Shown here: one piece after another, positions 1-7,442 of the stretch
Numbering within the stretch: the stretch's first letter is position 1
Layout of the letters: each line of letters opens with the position of its first letter
Source: Thermoguttaceae bacterium
Lineage (GTDB): Bacteria > Planctomycetota > Planctomycetia > Pirellulales > Thermoguttaceae
Assembly (NCBI GenBank): GCA_017454585.1
Contig: JAFTCU010000312.1
Coordinates: forward strand, 1-12,451
Length of the DNA: 12,451 nucleotides
Reading direction: 5' to 3'
Made by a program: the position numbers and the translations under genes
The notes under the pieces: model-generated
What the model was told of the DNA's origin: nothing
The model's database searches: none
What the model saw: the letters and a program-made list of their open reading frames with translations, nothing else

Positions 1-613
1 GAACGCTGAACGTCCCGTTGGAAAGATTATACCGCGACGGGTAGCCGGTGTTGGGGTAGTGACCGATGCGCACGCCGGAAGCCGCGTCCGTGGTGAATTC
101 TACCGTTCCGCCGTTTTGGTAAACGTTCCCCTGCGCGTTTTTGGCCTGGTTAATGAAGGCCTGACCCGAAACCGACAGAGAGGCGCCTTCGTTAATGTAA
201 GCGTTGGTCGTCCACTTGTTGCAAATGTAGAAATTCGTCGTCGTGAGGCTGCCGTTGAGCGTCATGCTGCTCCCGTTATTCGCGGCATTGGTCATGAAGA
301 ACGTGCCGAACGTGTTCGTCGTGCCGGCATTGAAAACGACCTTCTCGCCGTTTTGGCTGAACTGCCCCGTCGTGACCACGTTTTGAGTGAATGTGATCGT
401 CCCGCCGGAATCAGGCGTCACGGTCAGATTGGAAGTCGCGTTGACCGCCTCGGTGTATTCCCCGCTCCCGGTAAAAGTCGTACCGTCAAAAATCACCTCC
501 GCCTGTGTATAGGCAACAAGAAAGAAAAATCCCGATAAAAGAAGAACGGCCCGACCCCACGTGAAAACACGGAAGGAGGAAAATTTTGCGGTATTTCTAA
601 AGGATGATTTCAT
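1..613 (-). CDS. Secreted beta-strand-repeat (autotransporter-like) protein, N-terminal part
   Basis: This reading frame opens at the ATG read from 613 and stays open for 204 codons to the left edge, so the gene is incomplete. GAGG at 622-625 lies 8 nt before the ATG and supports the start. The product begins with a long signal peptide: a basic N-terminus, then a hydrophobic core around residues 22-35 (AVLLLSGFFFLVAY), with likely cleavage after A38 (TQA/E). The mature part is rich in Thr, Asn, Gly and Ser, with alternating beta-strand patterns such as NLTVTPDSGGTITF, VYQNGGTVEF and RYNLSNGTFSV. Such glycine-asparagine strand repeats are typical of autotransporter-type or PEP-CTERM-type extracellular proteins. 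The fold is probably a right-handed beta-helix at the cell surface. No catalytic motif is visible. The C-terminal anchor (autotransporter barrel or PEP-CTERM) lies outside the window, so the export route is unknown. Confidence 0.8.
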   Translation of the reverse strand, partial: MKSSFRNTAKFSSFRVFTWGRAVLLLSGFFFLVAYTQAEVIFDGTTFTGSGEYTEAVNATSNLTVTPDSGGTITFTQNVVTTGQFSQNGEKVVFNAGTTNTFGTFFMTNAANNGSSMTLNGSLTTTNFYICNKWTTNAYINEGASLSVSGQAFINQAKNAQGNVYQNGGTVEFTTDAASGVRIGHYPNTGYPSRYNLSNGTFSV

Positions 614-682
614 TTTTACGGCCTCAAAGTTTTGAACATCACGCTGGTTTTATCTCACCAACAACGATCTAATACTGAGTAC

Positions 683-712
683 ATTATAGTCCAAATTCCA
701 GAAATTATTGAA
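683..712 (-). promoter_or_regulatory. Candidate promoter of the secreted repeat protein
   Basis: On the minus strand a perfect -10 box TATAAT lies at 683-688. A weak -35 candidate, TTCAAT, lies at 707-712 with an 18-bp spacer. Transcription would start near 676, leaving a leader of about 63 nt before the ATG at 613. Only the -10 is convincing. Confidence 0.4.
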
Positions 713-720
713 TGATTCGA

Positions 721-771
721 GAAAAAAAACAGAAAAAATGAAAATTTAGGCACAAATTTTCAAAAAATGCC
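721..771 (-). terminator. Possible weak terminator after the serine hydrolase gene
   Basis: Read on the minus strand, GGCA (768-771) and TGCC (749-752) bracket an A/T-rich inner stem. T-rich runs follow at 731-738 and 721-729. The GC stem is only 4 bp, so this is a weak call. The rest of 614-811 is AT-rich and shows no gene. Confidence 0.22.
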
Positions 772-811
772 CCCTGCATCGTCTCGAACCCATGATCGAA
801 AACGGCCCGAT

Positions 812-2602
812 TCAACGTTTGTAAATCAAGTAAAGCCCGCGCTGGAAACGGAAGAAATCCGCGTCGCTCTTCAGCGCAAGCGTCGGCACGACCGCCGGCA
901 CGGTCGGAATCGTGATTTCGGTCGGCTGGAACGGCAGGACTTTCAGATTCAGCGTGGTCATGCGGTACTCCGACCGGAACAGGAGGGCCAGTTCGCCGAC
1001 CGTCATGGCGTATGAGGATGGCAAACGTCGGAAATTCCCGTCCGTCTCGGCGCCCGGGGCCGGAAAATCGTCCGAAATGTCCGTCATTCCCATCGGGTTC
1101 AAGTGGTCCACGACCACCAGCTCCAGGTCAAGGTCCGCCGCGCTCTGCATCACCCGGCCCAGCTCGGCGATTTTACCCGAATTTCCCGGGTTGGCCGGCA
1201 GGTAGTCAAAGACCAGAACGTCCAGTCCACGCACGTCCTGGATGCGGAACCGCCGCTGGTTCAGGCCCTCGGACGAAAGGCGCTTCACGTCGATCCCCTG
1301 CGCCTGCATTTTCTCGAACGTCGCGTCAAATTCCGTGATCAGGCCGACTTTTTTCCTTTGAAGGAACGCGAAATCGGCGTCTTCCGGGCGGAGGACCGAG
1401 TTTTTCACTTCCTCGCGAATTTTCACCACGTCGTGCGGATCACGCACCGAGTCGATCACCCGATCGGCGATTTTTCCGGCCGTGGGGTAAATATTCGGCT
1501 GGCTTGCGCCGTGCCAGTTCAACCGGTTGGAAAGCATGATCACGAACGTCCCGAAATTCGGGTCGATCCAGATCGAGGTGCCCGTGTAGCCGCCGTGACC
1601 GATCGCCTGCGGAGACTGGAGGATCCCCCGGTTCGGTTTCTCGCTTCGGTGGTCCCAGTTCAGCCCGCGGCTTCCAGCCGTCGTGGGGTAAAAACTCACC
1701 ATTTTGTCGTAAACTTCCGGCGAGAAAAGACGCTGCTTCGAGCCGTCCGGCGCCGTAAATTCCCCGCGGTTCAGCATGACCGAGGCGAAAATCGCCACGT
1801 CGCGGACGGTCGAGAAATTGGCGCCGTTCCCGGTCCCCTGCTTCATGCGGCGTGCCCGCGTATCGTTCGGAACGCCCTGGATCCAGCGGCCGTCCATGAA
1901 CTCCGTCACGGCGCAGCGTTTGACCCGCTCCGGGTCGGGGAGGAACATCGTGTCGGTCATTCCGAGCGGGATGAAAATGTGGTTCCGCGTAAAGTCGGCG
2001 TACGTCTCGCCCGTTACGCGCTCCACGACCTTCCCAAGAATGATGCAGCCGAGGCAGGAATACTCGAACCGCTCCCCCGGCTCGGCTTTGAGCGGGAGTT
2101 GGGTGATCCTCTGCCAAATGTCGTCGGGCGTCCCCTCCCAGCTGTAGCCGTCGCGGATCCCGGACGTGTGGGTACACAAATGCCAGATTTTGATTTTCTC
2201 TTTGCCGTGATTCGCCAGCTCGGGGAGGTACTTCGTGACCGGGTCGTCGTAAGAGATTTTACCCTGCGAAACGAGCACTGCCAGCGACGGGGCGAGCGCC
2301 TCGACCTTCCCGCACGATGCCATGTCCCACATCGTGTCCCACTCGACGGGCCGCGGGACGGGATTCTGCTGGCAGTTCCCCCACTTCTGGAGGTAAACGA
2401 GCCGATCTCCCCGGCCGATCGCCACGAACCCGCCCGGAATGTACTCGGCCTCGATCAGCTTCCGGACCCAGCCGTCGATCGGCGCGAACGCCTCGGAGTT
2501 CAGATTCAGCGACTCGGGCGAGACCACCTCCAGCGGCGGGTTCGCCTGCGCGAAAAGAGCCAAAACGACGAGAAAGAAACTGAAAGGAAGAAGGCGGGAC
2601 AT
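812..2602 (-). CDS. Secreted serine hydrolase (beta-lactamase/AmiE family) fused to a NamZ-like (DUF1343) domain
   Basis: The protein has 596 aa. Residues 1-20 form a signal peptide (LLPFSFFLVVLALFAQA), so it acts outside the cytoplasm. Residues 40-390 are a class C beta-lactamase/S12 hydrolase domain. The nucleophile motif is S96-C-G-K99, a conserved THTSG stretch is at 144-148, the second motif is Y181-S-C (usually YxN), and the third is H336-G-G. Residues 418-545 resemble the first half of DUF1343/NamZ exo-muramidases: VGLITEFD, DVLVFD (461-466), a HLNPMGM equivalent of the RPNP motif (500-506) and MTVGELALLF (533-542). The second half of that family is missing. In Bacillus subtilis the separate proteins NamZ (YbbC) and AmiE (YbbE, a beta-lactamase-fold muramyl-alanine amidase) are encoded together for muropeptide recovery, so a cell-wall substrate is a reasonable inference. 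An esterase or D-amino peptidase is an alternative. No clear Shine-Dalgarno precedes the start, which was chosen from the signal peptide. Confidence 0.85.
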   Translation of the reverse strand: MSRLLPFSFFLVVLALFAQANPPLEVVSPESLNLNSEAFAPIDGWVRKLIEAEYIPGGFVAIGRGDRLVYLQKWGNCQQNPVPRPVEWDTMWDMASCGKVEALAPSLAVLVSQGKISYDDPVTKYLPELANHGKEKIKIWHLCTHTSGIRDGYSWEGTPDDIWQRITQLPLKAEPGERFEYSCLGCIILGKVVERVTGETYADFTRNHIFIPLGMTDTMFLPDPERVKRCAVTEFMDGRWIQGVPNDTRARRMKQGTGNGANFSTVRDVAIFASVMLNRGEFTAPDGSKQRLFSPEVYDKMVSFYPTTAGSRGLNWDHRSEKPNRGILQSPQAIGHGGYTGTSIWIDPNFGTFVIMLSNRLNWHGASQPNIYPTAGKIADRVIDSVRDPHDVVKIREEVKNSVLRPEDADFAFLQRKKVGLITEFDATFEKMQAQGIDVKRLSSEGLNQRRFRIQDVRGLDVLVFDYLPANPGNSGKIAELGRVMQSAADLDLELVVVDHLNPMGMTDISDDFPAPGAETDGNFRRLPSSYAMTVGELALLFRSEYRMTTLNLKVLPFQPTEITIPTVPAVVPTLALKSDADFFRFQRGLYLIYKR

Positions 2603-2640
2603 TTTTTTAATAATGAATTCAGATTAAGGAGAAAACCGGG

Positions 2641-2679
2641 AAACATGACAAAAGCCGGAGACAGAAAACCCCCGGCTTC
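2641..2679 (-). terminator. Rho-independent terminator of ssrA
   Basis: An inverted repeat AAGCCGG / CCGGCTT sits just past the tmRNA 3' end, with its arms at about 2652-2658 and 2672-2678. On the minus strand it is followed by a T-rich tail (TTTTGTCATGTTT). It also lies shortly upstream of the hydrolase start at 2602, separating the two transcription units. Confidence 0.7.
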
Positions 2680-2686
2680 TACAAAA

Positions 2687-3040
2687 TGGAGGCGGCGGGT
2701 ATCGAACCCGCGTCCTGCGACATATCCCTGTGAGCGTCTACATGTGTATTCGATTCTTTAAATCTCGCTCCATCTCCCCCCAACCGAAAGGGTGGATCAG
2801 GAACCAGACAGAACAAATCTCGCCCCAACCGTACTGCCGTGAATCAGGACATAACAGACTTCGTTACGCTACATTGGGCCTCCATCTGTCAGGGAAACCC
2901 ATGCACGGTCGCCTCTTCTTAGGCGGCAAGAGCCATATTATTGTTGGCGTTTATTTTTTAGTCGGATTTTTACGTGGCATTCTGACCAACCACGACATGC
3001 AACTCACACTTCAAGTGCCCAGTCGAATCCAGTCGCCCCC
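2687..3040 (-). ncRNA. ssrA: Transfer-messenger RNA (tmRNA)
   Basis: This RNA rescues stalled ribosomes by trans-translation with SmpB and tags the nascent chain for proteolysis. The 5' end GGGGGCG (3040-3034) is followed by GACTGGATTCGACTGGG, the canonical tmRNA start. The 3' end carries a perfect T arm (GCGGG TTCGATA CCCGC) and the acceptor strand CGCCTCC plus discriminator A at 2687. The acceptor pairs over all 7 positions with a G3-U70 wobble, the alanine identity element. CCA is not encoded, since the next bases read TTT, so it must be added enzymatically. The 354-nt length is normal for a one-piece tmRNA. The tag reading frame is at 2919-2948. It is on the same strand as the small secreted protein gene just upstream, with a terminator-like hairpin between them. 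Confidence 0.97.
2919..2948 (-). other. tmRNA proteolysis tag reading frame (ANNNMALAA)
   Basis: Within the tmRNA, the resume codon GCC (2948-2946) opens a nine-codon frame that reads ANNNMALAA and ends at TAA (2921-2919). With the alanine carried by the tmRNA itself, the full tag is AANNNMALAA. The ALAA end is the classic ClpXP/Tsp degron, and the A-rich stretch before the resume codon is typical. Confidence 0.95.
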
Positions 3041-3048
3041 GGACTGTG

Positions 3049-3082
3049 AAAAAGCGGAAGGATGAAGAAACCACCGCTTTTT
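3049..3082 (-). terminator. Terminator-like hairpin between the small secreted protein gene and ssrA
   Basis: AAAAAGCGG (3049-3057) and CCGCTTTTT (3074-3082) form a perfect 9-bp stem around a 16-nt loop. The T run makes it work as a rho-independent terminator in either direction. It follows the TAA of the small secreted protein by 17 nt. It ends only 8 nt before the tmRNA 5' end, so it may attenuate, or be part of, a tmRNA precursor. Confidence 0.65.
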
Positions 3083-3099
3083 CTGAAGTGTTTTGATTA

Positions 3100-3477
3100 T
3101 TAACGACCGTGACGGCGGCGGACCGTATTTCCATAGAAATGGCCCGGACGGTTCGGACGGTCAAGGATGTCCATACTGCGAATTTCCTTACGGGTGAGAG
3201 CGCGTGGATTTTGCGGTCTCTGGGCCCTCGGAGCAGTTTGCGCCGTGGGAGCGTTTGGGGCCATCGCGGCTCTCGACGCTACGGCAGCGCTGGGCTGAAC
3301 GTTTTCTGCCTTGGGAGTTTCCTGCTCTGCAACAAATTCCGGTTCTGCTGTGTTTTCGACCACAAGAGCCAGTTCAGCCAATGCCTCATCCTCTGAAACG
3401 ATGGTCGATTCATCTGCCAGGCTGTAGGACGTTACCGCCAGAAGAGCGGCAATCGTGAAGGAAATCATCTTTTTCAT
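3100..3477 (-). CDS. Small secreted protein with basic RPNRPGHFYGNT C-terminus, function unknown
   Basis: The product has 125 aa. Residues 1-21 are a signal peptide (MKKMISFTIAALLAVTSYSLA/D). Residues 22-60 are acidic (many E and D), 61-93 are low-complexity Ala/Pro/Gln-rich, and 94-125 are strongly basic, with the compact motif RPNRPGHFYGNTVRRR at the very end. Charge therefore reverses along the chain, and no cysteines are present. I do not recognise a named family. The C-terminal motif looks like a conserved planctomycete signature, but this is from memory only. The gene has a near-consensus promoter (3528-3555), so it is probably well expressed, and it lies directly upstream of ssrA. The ATG at 3477 was chosen because it gives the MKK basic start; a second ATG three codons inside (3468) is possible. 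The Shine-Dalgarno is weak. Confidence 0.8.
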   Translation of the reverse strand: MKKMISFTIAALLAVTSYSLADESTIVSEDEALAELALVVENTAEPEFVAEQETPKAENVQPSAAVASRAAMAPNAPTAQTAPRAQRPQNPRALTRKEIRSMDILDRPNRPGHFYGNTVRRRHGR

Positions 3478-3527
3478 CTTTTTGTCTCACTTCTTTTTGA
3501 GGTTGATTGAAATCCATTTCTGCCCAT

Positions 3528-3555
3528 AGTATAACATAATTTTAAATTTTGTCAA
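3528..3555 (-). promoter_or_regulatory. Strong sigma70-type promoter for the small secreted protein (and possibly ssrA)
   Basis: On the minus strand a perfect -35 box TTGACA (3550-3555) is separated by 16 bp from the -10 box TATACT (3528-3533). The start point would be near 3521, giving a leader of about 44 nt. It is the closest match to consensus in the window. The remaining intergenic bases (3556-3681) are AT-rich; I see no comparably clear plus-strand promoter for ligA there. Confidence 0.8.
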
Positions 3556-3681
3556 GAGATTTTATTCGATTTTTGGATTTTACTCTATCTTTTTTTATTT
3601 TCTTCTGTTACTATTTACCCAGTCGGAAAAGTCTAAAGTGTAAAAACTCCAACTATTAAAACATTTTCACAAGAGGGCCTG

Positions 3682-5862
3682 ATGGACGATCAGTTTTTTA
3701 TTTTTGAAACATCAGAAACTCCGAATCCCCAAAACGATCCAGTTCCGCCAGCCGAACCGGCCCCAAAAGCCCCTGAAGAACCGGCCACGCAGGATGAGGT
3801 TTCGGAAATTCTCTCGCTCCGCCAGCGGCTCACGTATTTAAATCAACGTTACTACAATGATTCGGTCTCCGAGGTTTCGGACGGCGAGTTCGACTTCATG
3901 ATGAAGCGGCTGGAACTCCTCGAGTCCCGCCACCCGGAGCTTTCTCGCGAGAGTAGCCCGACGCAGAGGGTCGGCGGAAACGTCATCGATTCTCTGGAAG
4001 AGGTCCGGCACAAAGTCGTCATGCTGTCGATCGAAAACGTTTACGAGCCGGAGGGCGTGCGGAAGTTCGCCGATGACGCGTACAAGAAATTCCCGCCCGG
4101 GACCGTGATCCCGTGGGTCCTGGAACTGAAGATCGATGGCGTCGCCATGTCGCTGCACTACGAGAAAGGCGTTTTGGTCCAGGCTGTCACGCGGGGCGAC
4201 GGCGAGAAGGGAAACGACGTGACGCATAATGTGCGGACCATCCCGGACGTGCCGCTCCAGCTCACGGAAACCGACCCGCGTTTTCCCGTCCCGGAAGAGG
4301 TTGAGATCCGCGGCGAGGTTTACATGACGAACAGCGGTCTGAGCCTCCTCAACGAGCGCCAGAAAGAACTGGGGAAGGAACTTTACGCCAATCCCCGGAA
4401 CGCGGCGTCGGGGAGCATTCTGCTCAAGGACCCGAAAATCGCCGCCCGGCGGCCGCTTCGAATGTTCTGCCACAGTGTGGGGGTGACCGAAACGCTTCCG
4501 TGCCGTACGCACTCGGAATTCCTCGAGGCGGTCCAGTCGTGGGGCCTCACGCCGACGCCGAACGTTCAGCATTTCACGAGCGTCGAGGAGGCGATCGCCT
4601 ACTGCGAAAACCATCAGGAAGACCTTTTCAGCCAGGACTTCGAGGCGGACGGTTTCGTGCTGAAAGTCGATGATTTCGCGCAGCGGCGGGAACTGGGCGA
4701 GACGTCGAAATTCCCACGCTGGATGATCGCGTTAAAGTTCCAGAAATACGAAGCCACGACCCGGCTTTTGAATATTTATACGCAGGTCGGGAAAACGGGC
4801 GTCATCACGCCGGTAGCCGAGCTGGAGCCGGTGCAGCTGGCCGGGACGACCATCTCACGCTCGTCGCTGCACAACGCGGAGGAGATCCGCCGGAAGGACA
4901 TTCGGATCGGGGATTGGGTCGTGGTCGAAAAGGCCGGGAAGATCATCCCGCACATCGTCCGCAGCGAGATCCACCGCCGGGAGACGGAGCTTCCGGAGTA
5001 CCAGTTCCCGGAGGTCTGCCCGGTTTGTGGGTCGGAGCTCGTTCAGGACGAGGGCGGGGTTTACATTCGCTGCTCGAACGCGCACTGCCCGGCTCGATGG
5101 AGCGAGAAGGTTTTGTACTACGGAAGCCGCGACGCGATGAATATTAAGGGCCTCGGGACCAAACTCGGCGCGCAGCTCATCGAGCGGGGTTTCGTGAATA
5201 CCTATGCGGACCTTTACCGGCTGGTGGACGTTCTGACGCCGTCCCAGGTCGCCAAACTGGATCGGGTCGGGGATAAAATGGTCGCCAATCTCTGCGACCA
5301 GATCGAGGCGAGCAAAAAGCGGGGTCTGGCGCGGCTTTTGAATGCGCTTTCGATCCCGCACCTTGGAAAAGAAACGGCGGAACTTCTGGCGATGAAGTTT
5401 CTGACGATGGACGCGCTGCAGGCCGCCACGGCGCCGGAGATCGCGTCGGTGGACGGGATCGGCGAGATCATCGCGGATTCGGTCTGGGCGTTCCTGCACT
5501 CGGAAGAAGGGGAAAAAACGGTCCAGGACTTGCGTGACGTGGGCGTTTTGATGGAGTTTGTGGACGAAAACGGCCGGCTGGCCGCCGCGAATGAGTCGGC
5601 CGAAAACCTTCCGCTTGCCGGTCAGACGGTCGTCGCAACGGGCAAACTCGTCCGATTCACCCGGCAGGAAATTGAGGGCCTGATCAAGAAACTCGGCGGA
5701 AAGCCCGCGGGGAGCGTTTCGGCCAAAACGTCGTTCGTCGTCGCAGGGGAAGATGCCGGCAGCAAGCTCACCAAAGCGCAGGAGCTTGGAATTCCGGTTT
5801 ATTCGGAGGAAGAATTCCTGGCGAAATTCGGGCTGGAAGCGCCGAAGCAGAAGATTTTTTAG
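3682..5862 (+). CDS. ligA: NAD-dependent DNA ligase LigA
   Basis: It seals nicks in duplex DNA using NAD+, joining Okazaki fragments and closing repair gaps. The protein has 726 aa. The NAD-binding Ia domain is at about 40-105 ([15 protein letters not shown]). The adenylation domain contains the catalytic lysine K150 in K-I-D-G, followed by [18 protein letters not shown] and the NPRNAASGS motif at 237-244. The OB fold follows from about 360 ([13 protein letters not shown]). A four-cysteine zinc finger is formed by C446, C449, C464 and C469. Helix-hairpin-helix repeats span about 485-605 ([14 protein letters not shown]), and a BRCT domain spans 644-720. All expected active-site motifs are intact. 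The length exceeds E. coli LigA (671) mainly because of an N-terminal Pro/Glu/Ala-rich extension of about 38 residues. GAGG at 3673-3676, 5 nt before the ATG, supports this start. Confidence 0.98.
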   Translation: MDDQFFIFETSETPNPQNDPVPPAEPAPKAPEEPATQDEVSEILSLRQRLTYLNQRYYNDSVSEVSDGEFDFMMKRLELLESRHPELSRESSPTQRVGGNVIDSLEEVRHKVVMLSIENVYEPEGVRKFADDAYKKFPPGTVIPWVLELKIDGVAMSLHYEKGVLVQAVTRGDGEKGNDVTHNVRTIPDVPLQLTETDPRFPVPEEVEIRGEVYMTNSGLSLLNERQKELGKELYANPRNAASGSILLKDPKIAARRPLRMFCHSVGVTETLPCRTHSEFLEAVQSWGLTPTPNVQHFTSVEEAIAYCENHQEDLFSQDFEADGFVLKVDDFAQRRELGETSKFPRWMIALKFQKYEATTRLLNIYTQVGKTGVITPVAELEPVQLAGTTISRSSLHNAEEIRRKDIRIGDWVVVEKAGKIIPHIVRSEIHRRETELPEYQFPEVCPVCGSELVQDEGGVYIRCSNAHCPARWSEKVLYYGSRDAMNIKGLGTKLGAQLIERGFVNTYADLYRLVDVLTPSQVAKLDRVGDKMVANLCDQIEASKKRGLARLLNALSIPHLGKETAELLAMKFLTMDALQAATAPEIASVDGIGEIIADSVWAFLHSEEGEKTVQDLRDVGVLMEFVDENGRLAAANESAENLPLAGQTVVATGKLVRFTRQEIEGLIKKLGGKPAGSVSAKTSFVVAGEDAGSKLTKAQELGIPVYSEEEFLAKFGLEAPKQKIF

Positions 5863-5895
5863 CAGATTCGGAGGGCCGGCGTCTCGCCGGTCAAG
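5863..5895. repeat. REP-like palindromic element, copy 1 (inverted relative to 7559-7591)
   Basis: This 33-nt unit begins immediately after the ligA stop. It contains a perfect hairpin CCGGCG-TCT-CGCCGG (5876-5881/5885-5890). It is the reverse complement of 7559-7591 except for one inserted base in the loop, so the pair flanks thrC in opposite orientation. It may also terminate ligA transcription, although there is no T run. Confidence 0.75.
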
Positions 5896-5903
5896 TAATT
5901 GCA

Positions 5904-5927
5904 GGCGCGGCCGAGGACGACCGCGCT
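5904..5927. terminator. GC-rich hairpin between convergent ligA and thrC
   Basis: GGCGCGG (5904-5910) pairs with CCGCGCT (5921-5927), with one G-T pair and a 10-nt loop. It follows the REP-like unit and precedes the thrC stop by 13 nt. Read in the plus direction the following bases are A-rich (AAAATAATT), so it is not a textbook T-tailed terminator on that strand. It may instead be a second half of the REP-like element. Confidence 0.4.
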
Positions 5928-5940
5928 CCGAAAATAATTC

Positions 5941-7329
5941 TCAACCCTCAATGGCCCGCACAATGTCGTCCACGTCGTTCTCGACTTTGATCGGATTGTT
6001 CGCGAAGGCGCAGGTCGTCACGCCGTGCGGACGGAGCACTTCGTCGAATTTCTTCGGGTCGCCGCAGTGGTACGCCACGGTCGCGGTCGGGTCCTTGAGC
6101 TGATGGCCCGTCAGGATGCAGACCACGCGGTCGGTCGGTGCAATCACGCCTTCCTCGCGGAGGAGTTTCGTCCCGGCCACACTCGCGGCGCTTGCCGGCT
6201 CGCAGCCGAAACCGCAGGCGCCGACCTGGGATTTCGCGTCCAGGATCTGCTGGTCGGAGACCTTGCGCACCACGCCGTCGCACCATTCCAGGGCGCGGAG
6301 GCATTTTTCGAGGTTCACCGGCCGGTTGATCTCGATCGCGCTGGCGATCGTGTTGGCGCGGCGGCCTTCGTCGTTCATCTGCTTAAAGAACGCGTTGATC
6401 TTCACGCGGTCCGTGTTTCCGCCGTTCCAGCGGATCTTTTCTTCGTTAAACACGCGGAACAGCGTGTCGGCCCCGGCGGCGTTGATGACGGCCAGACGCG
6501 GGTTCCGGTCGATCAGGCCCAGCTCGTAAAGCTCGTGGAACGCCTTGCCGAAAGAGCTGGAGTTTCCGAGGTTTCCGCCCGGGACGACGATCCAGTCCGG
6601 GACGTTCCAGCGCAGGGCCTCCAGAACGCGGAACATGATCGTTTTCTGCCCCTCAAGCCGGAAGGGGTTCACGCTGTTCACGAGGTAAATGCCCAGTTTC
6701 TTCGAGACTTCTTTCACGCGGGCCATGGCATCGTCGAAATCGCCGTGGATCTGGAGCGTCTGCGCGCCGTAATCGAGCGCCTGGGAGAGTTTCCCGTAGG
6801 CGATTTTCCCGTCGCCGATGAAGATCACGGCCTTCATCGTGTGCAGGCACGAGCAGTACAGCGCGAGCGAGGCGCTCGTGTTCCCGGTGGAGGCGCAGGC
6901 GGCCCGGGTCGCTCCGACCATGCTGGCGTGGGTCGTCGCGGCGCACATTCCATTATCCTTGAACGACCCGGACGGGTTCATGCCTTCGTACTGGAGGAAG
7001 AGGTTCCCCTCGTTCATGCCGGTGTACTTAGCCACGCCGCGGGAGTTCTGCAGAATGGTCTGGCCCTCGCCGACGGTCACGCATTTCTCAAGGTTCGCGA
7101 AAGGGAGCAGGTCGTGGAACTTCCACACGCCGCTGAAACGCTGCGGCACGTCGCGCATCGCCCAGTACTTTTCGAACTCTTTGAGCGATTTCGGGACGGG
7201 CAGTTTATCCCACTCGTACGAAATATCCAGCAAGTTCCCGCATTTGGGGCATGCGGTCAATACTTCATCGACGCTGTAAGTCGCGCCGCAGTTGGGGTCA
7301 ATGCACTTCTGGCAAACGTGTTCAGCCAT
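5941..7329 (-). CDS. thrC: Threonine synthase
   Basis: This PLP enzyme converts O-phospho-L-homoserine to threonine, the last step of threonine synthesis in the cytoplasm. The protein has 462 aa. An N-terminal zinc ribbon is formed by C6/C9 (with C14 nearby) and C27-P-K-C30. The PLP Schiff-base lysine is K124 in [11 protein letters not shown], followed by the [10 protein letters not shown] substrate/phosphate loop (147-156). The cofactor phosphate loop is VPGGNLGN (249-256), and the C-terminal TGHQLKDP motif is at 407-414. Length and motif order fit the compact threonine synthase class rather than the yeast-type long form. A Shine-Dalgarno GGAAGG sits 8 nt before the ATG at 7329. The gene is transcribed alone from its own promoter (7387-7414) and converges on ligA. 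A zinc ribbon on threonine synthase is common in several bacterial groups, so it is not an anomaly. Confidence 0.95.
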   Translation of the reverse strand: MAEHVCQKCIDPNCGATYSVDEVLTACPKCGNLLDISYEWDKLPVPKSLKEFEKYWAMRDVPQRFSGVWKFHDLLPFANLEKCVTVGEGQTILQNSRGVAKYTGMNEGNLFLQYEGMNPSGSFKDNGMCAATTHASMVGATRAACASTGNTSASLALYCSCLHTMKAVIFIGDGKIAYGKLSQALDYGAQTLQIHGDFDDAMARVKEVSKKLGIYLVNSVNPFRLEGQKTIMFRVLEALRWNVPDWIVVPGGNLGNSSSFGKAFHELYELGLIDRNPRLAVINAAGADTLFRVFNEEKIRWNGGNTDRVKINAFFKQMNDEGRRANTIASAIEINRPVNLEKCLRALEWCDGVVRKVSDQQILDAKSQVGACGFGCEPASAASVAGTKLLREEGVIAPTDRVVCILTGHQLKDPTATVAYHCGDPKKFDEVLRPHGVTTCAFANNPIKVENDVDDIVRAIEG

Positions 7330-7386
7330 AATTTGAACCTTCCGGTTTTCAGGACTTGGAAAAGGAAAAACGTTTAACTTCTTTAT

Positions 7387-7414
7387 ATTATACTGAAATT
7401 TTCAGAAATTTCAA
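7387..7414 (-). promoter_or_regulatory. thrC promoter with palindromic spacer
   Basis: On the minus strand, -35 TTGAAA (7409-7414), a 16-bp spacer and -10 TATAAT (7387-7392) form a near-consensus promoter. Transcription would start near 7380, leaving a leader of about 50 nt. The spacer contains the 13-bp palindrome CTGAAATTTTCAG (7393-7405), which could be an operator or simply AT-rich symmetry. No leader peptide rich in Thr or Ile codons is visible in the leader. Confidence 0.75.
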
Positions 7415-7442
7415 GAGAGGGGGAGAAAGACCGAACTAAACC

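Noticed and set aside
59..538. A 159-codon plus-strand open frame at the left edge.
   Set aside because: The minus-strand frame here has a signal peptide, a Shine-Dalgarno and a coherent repeat composition; the plus frame is its shadow.
768..800. A GGGTTCGAGAC sequence on the minus strand resembling a tRNA T arm.
   Set aside because: The flanking stem does not pair over 5 bp around a 7-nt loop, and no acceptor, D or anticodon arms can be found upstream.
1103..2761. A 552-codon open frame on the plus strand opposite the serine hydrolase, partly over ssrA.
   Set aside because: It is a shadow of the high-GC gene on the other strand. Its protein is Arg/His/Val-rich with no domain, and it runs into the tmRNA gene.
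2730..3065. A 111-codon plus-strand open frame over the tmRNA gene.
   Set aside because: The region is fully explained by ssrA on the other strand, including acceptor pairing and the tag frame.
6025..7377. A 450-codon plus-strand open frame opposite thrC.
   Set aside because: It is an antisense shadow. thrC has every catalytic motif, a ribosome-binding site and a promoter, while this frame has low-complexity Arg/Val/His composition.
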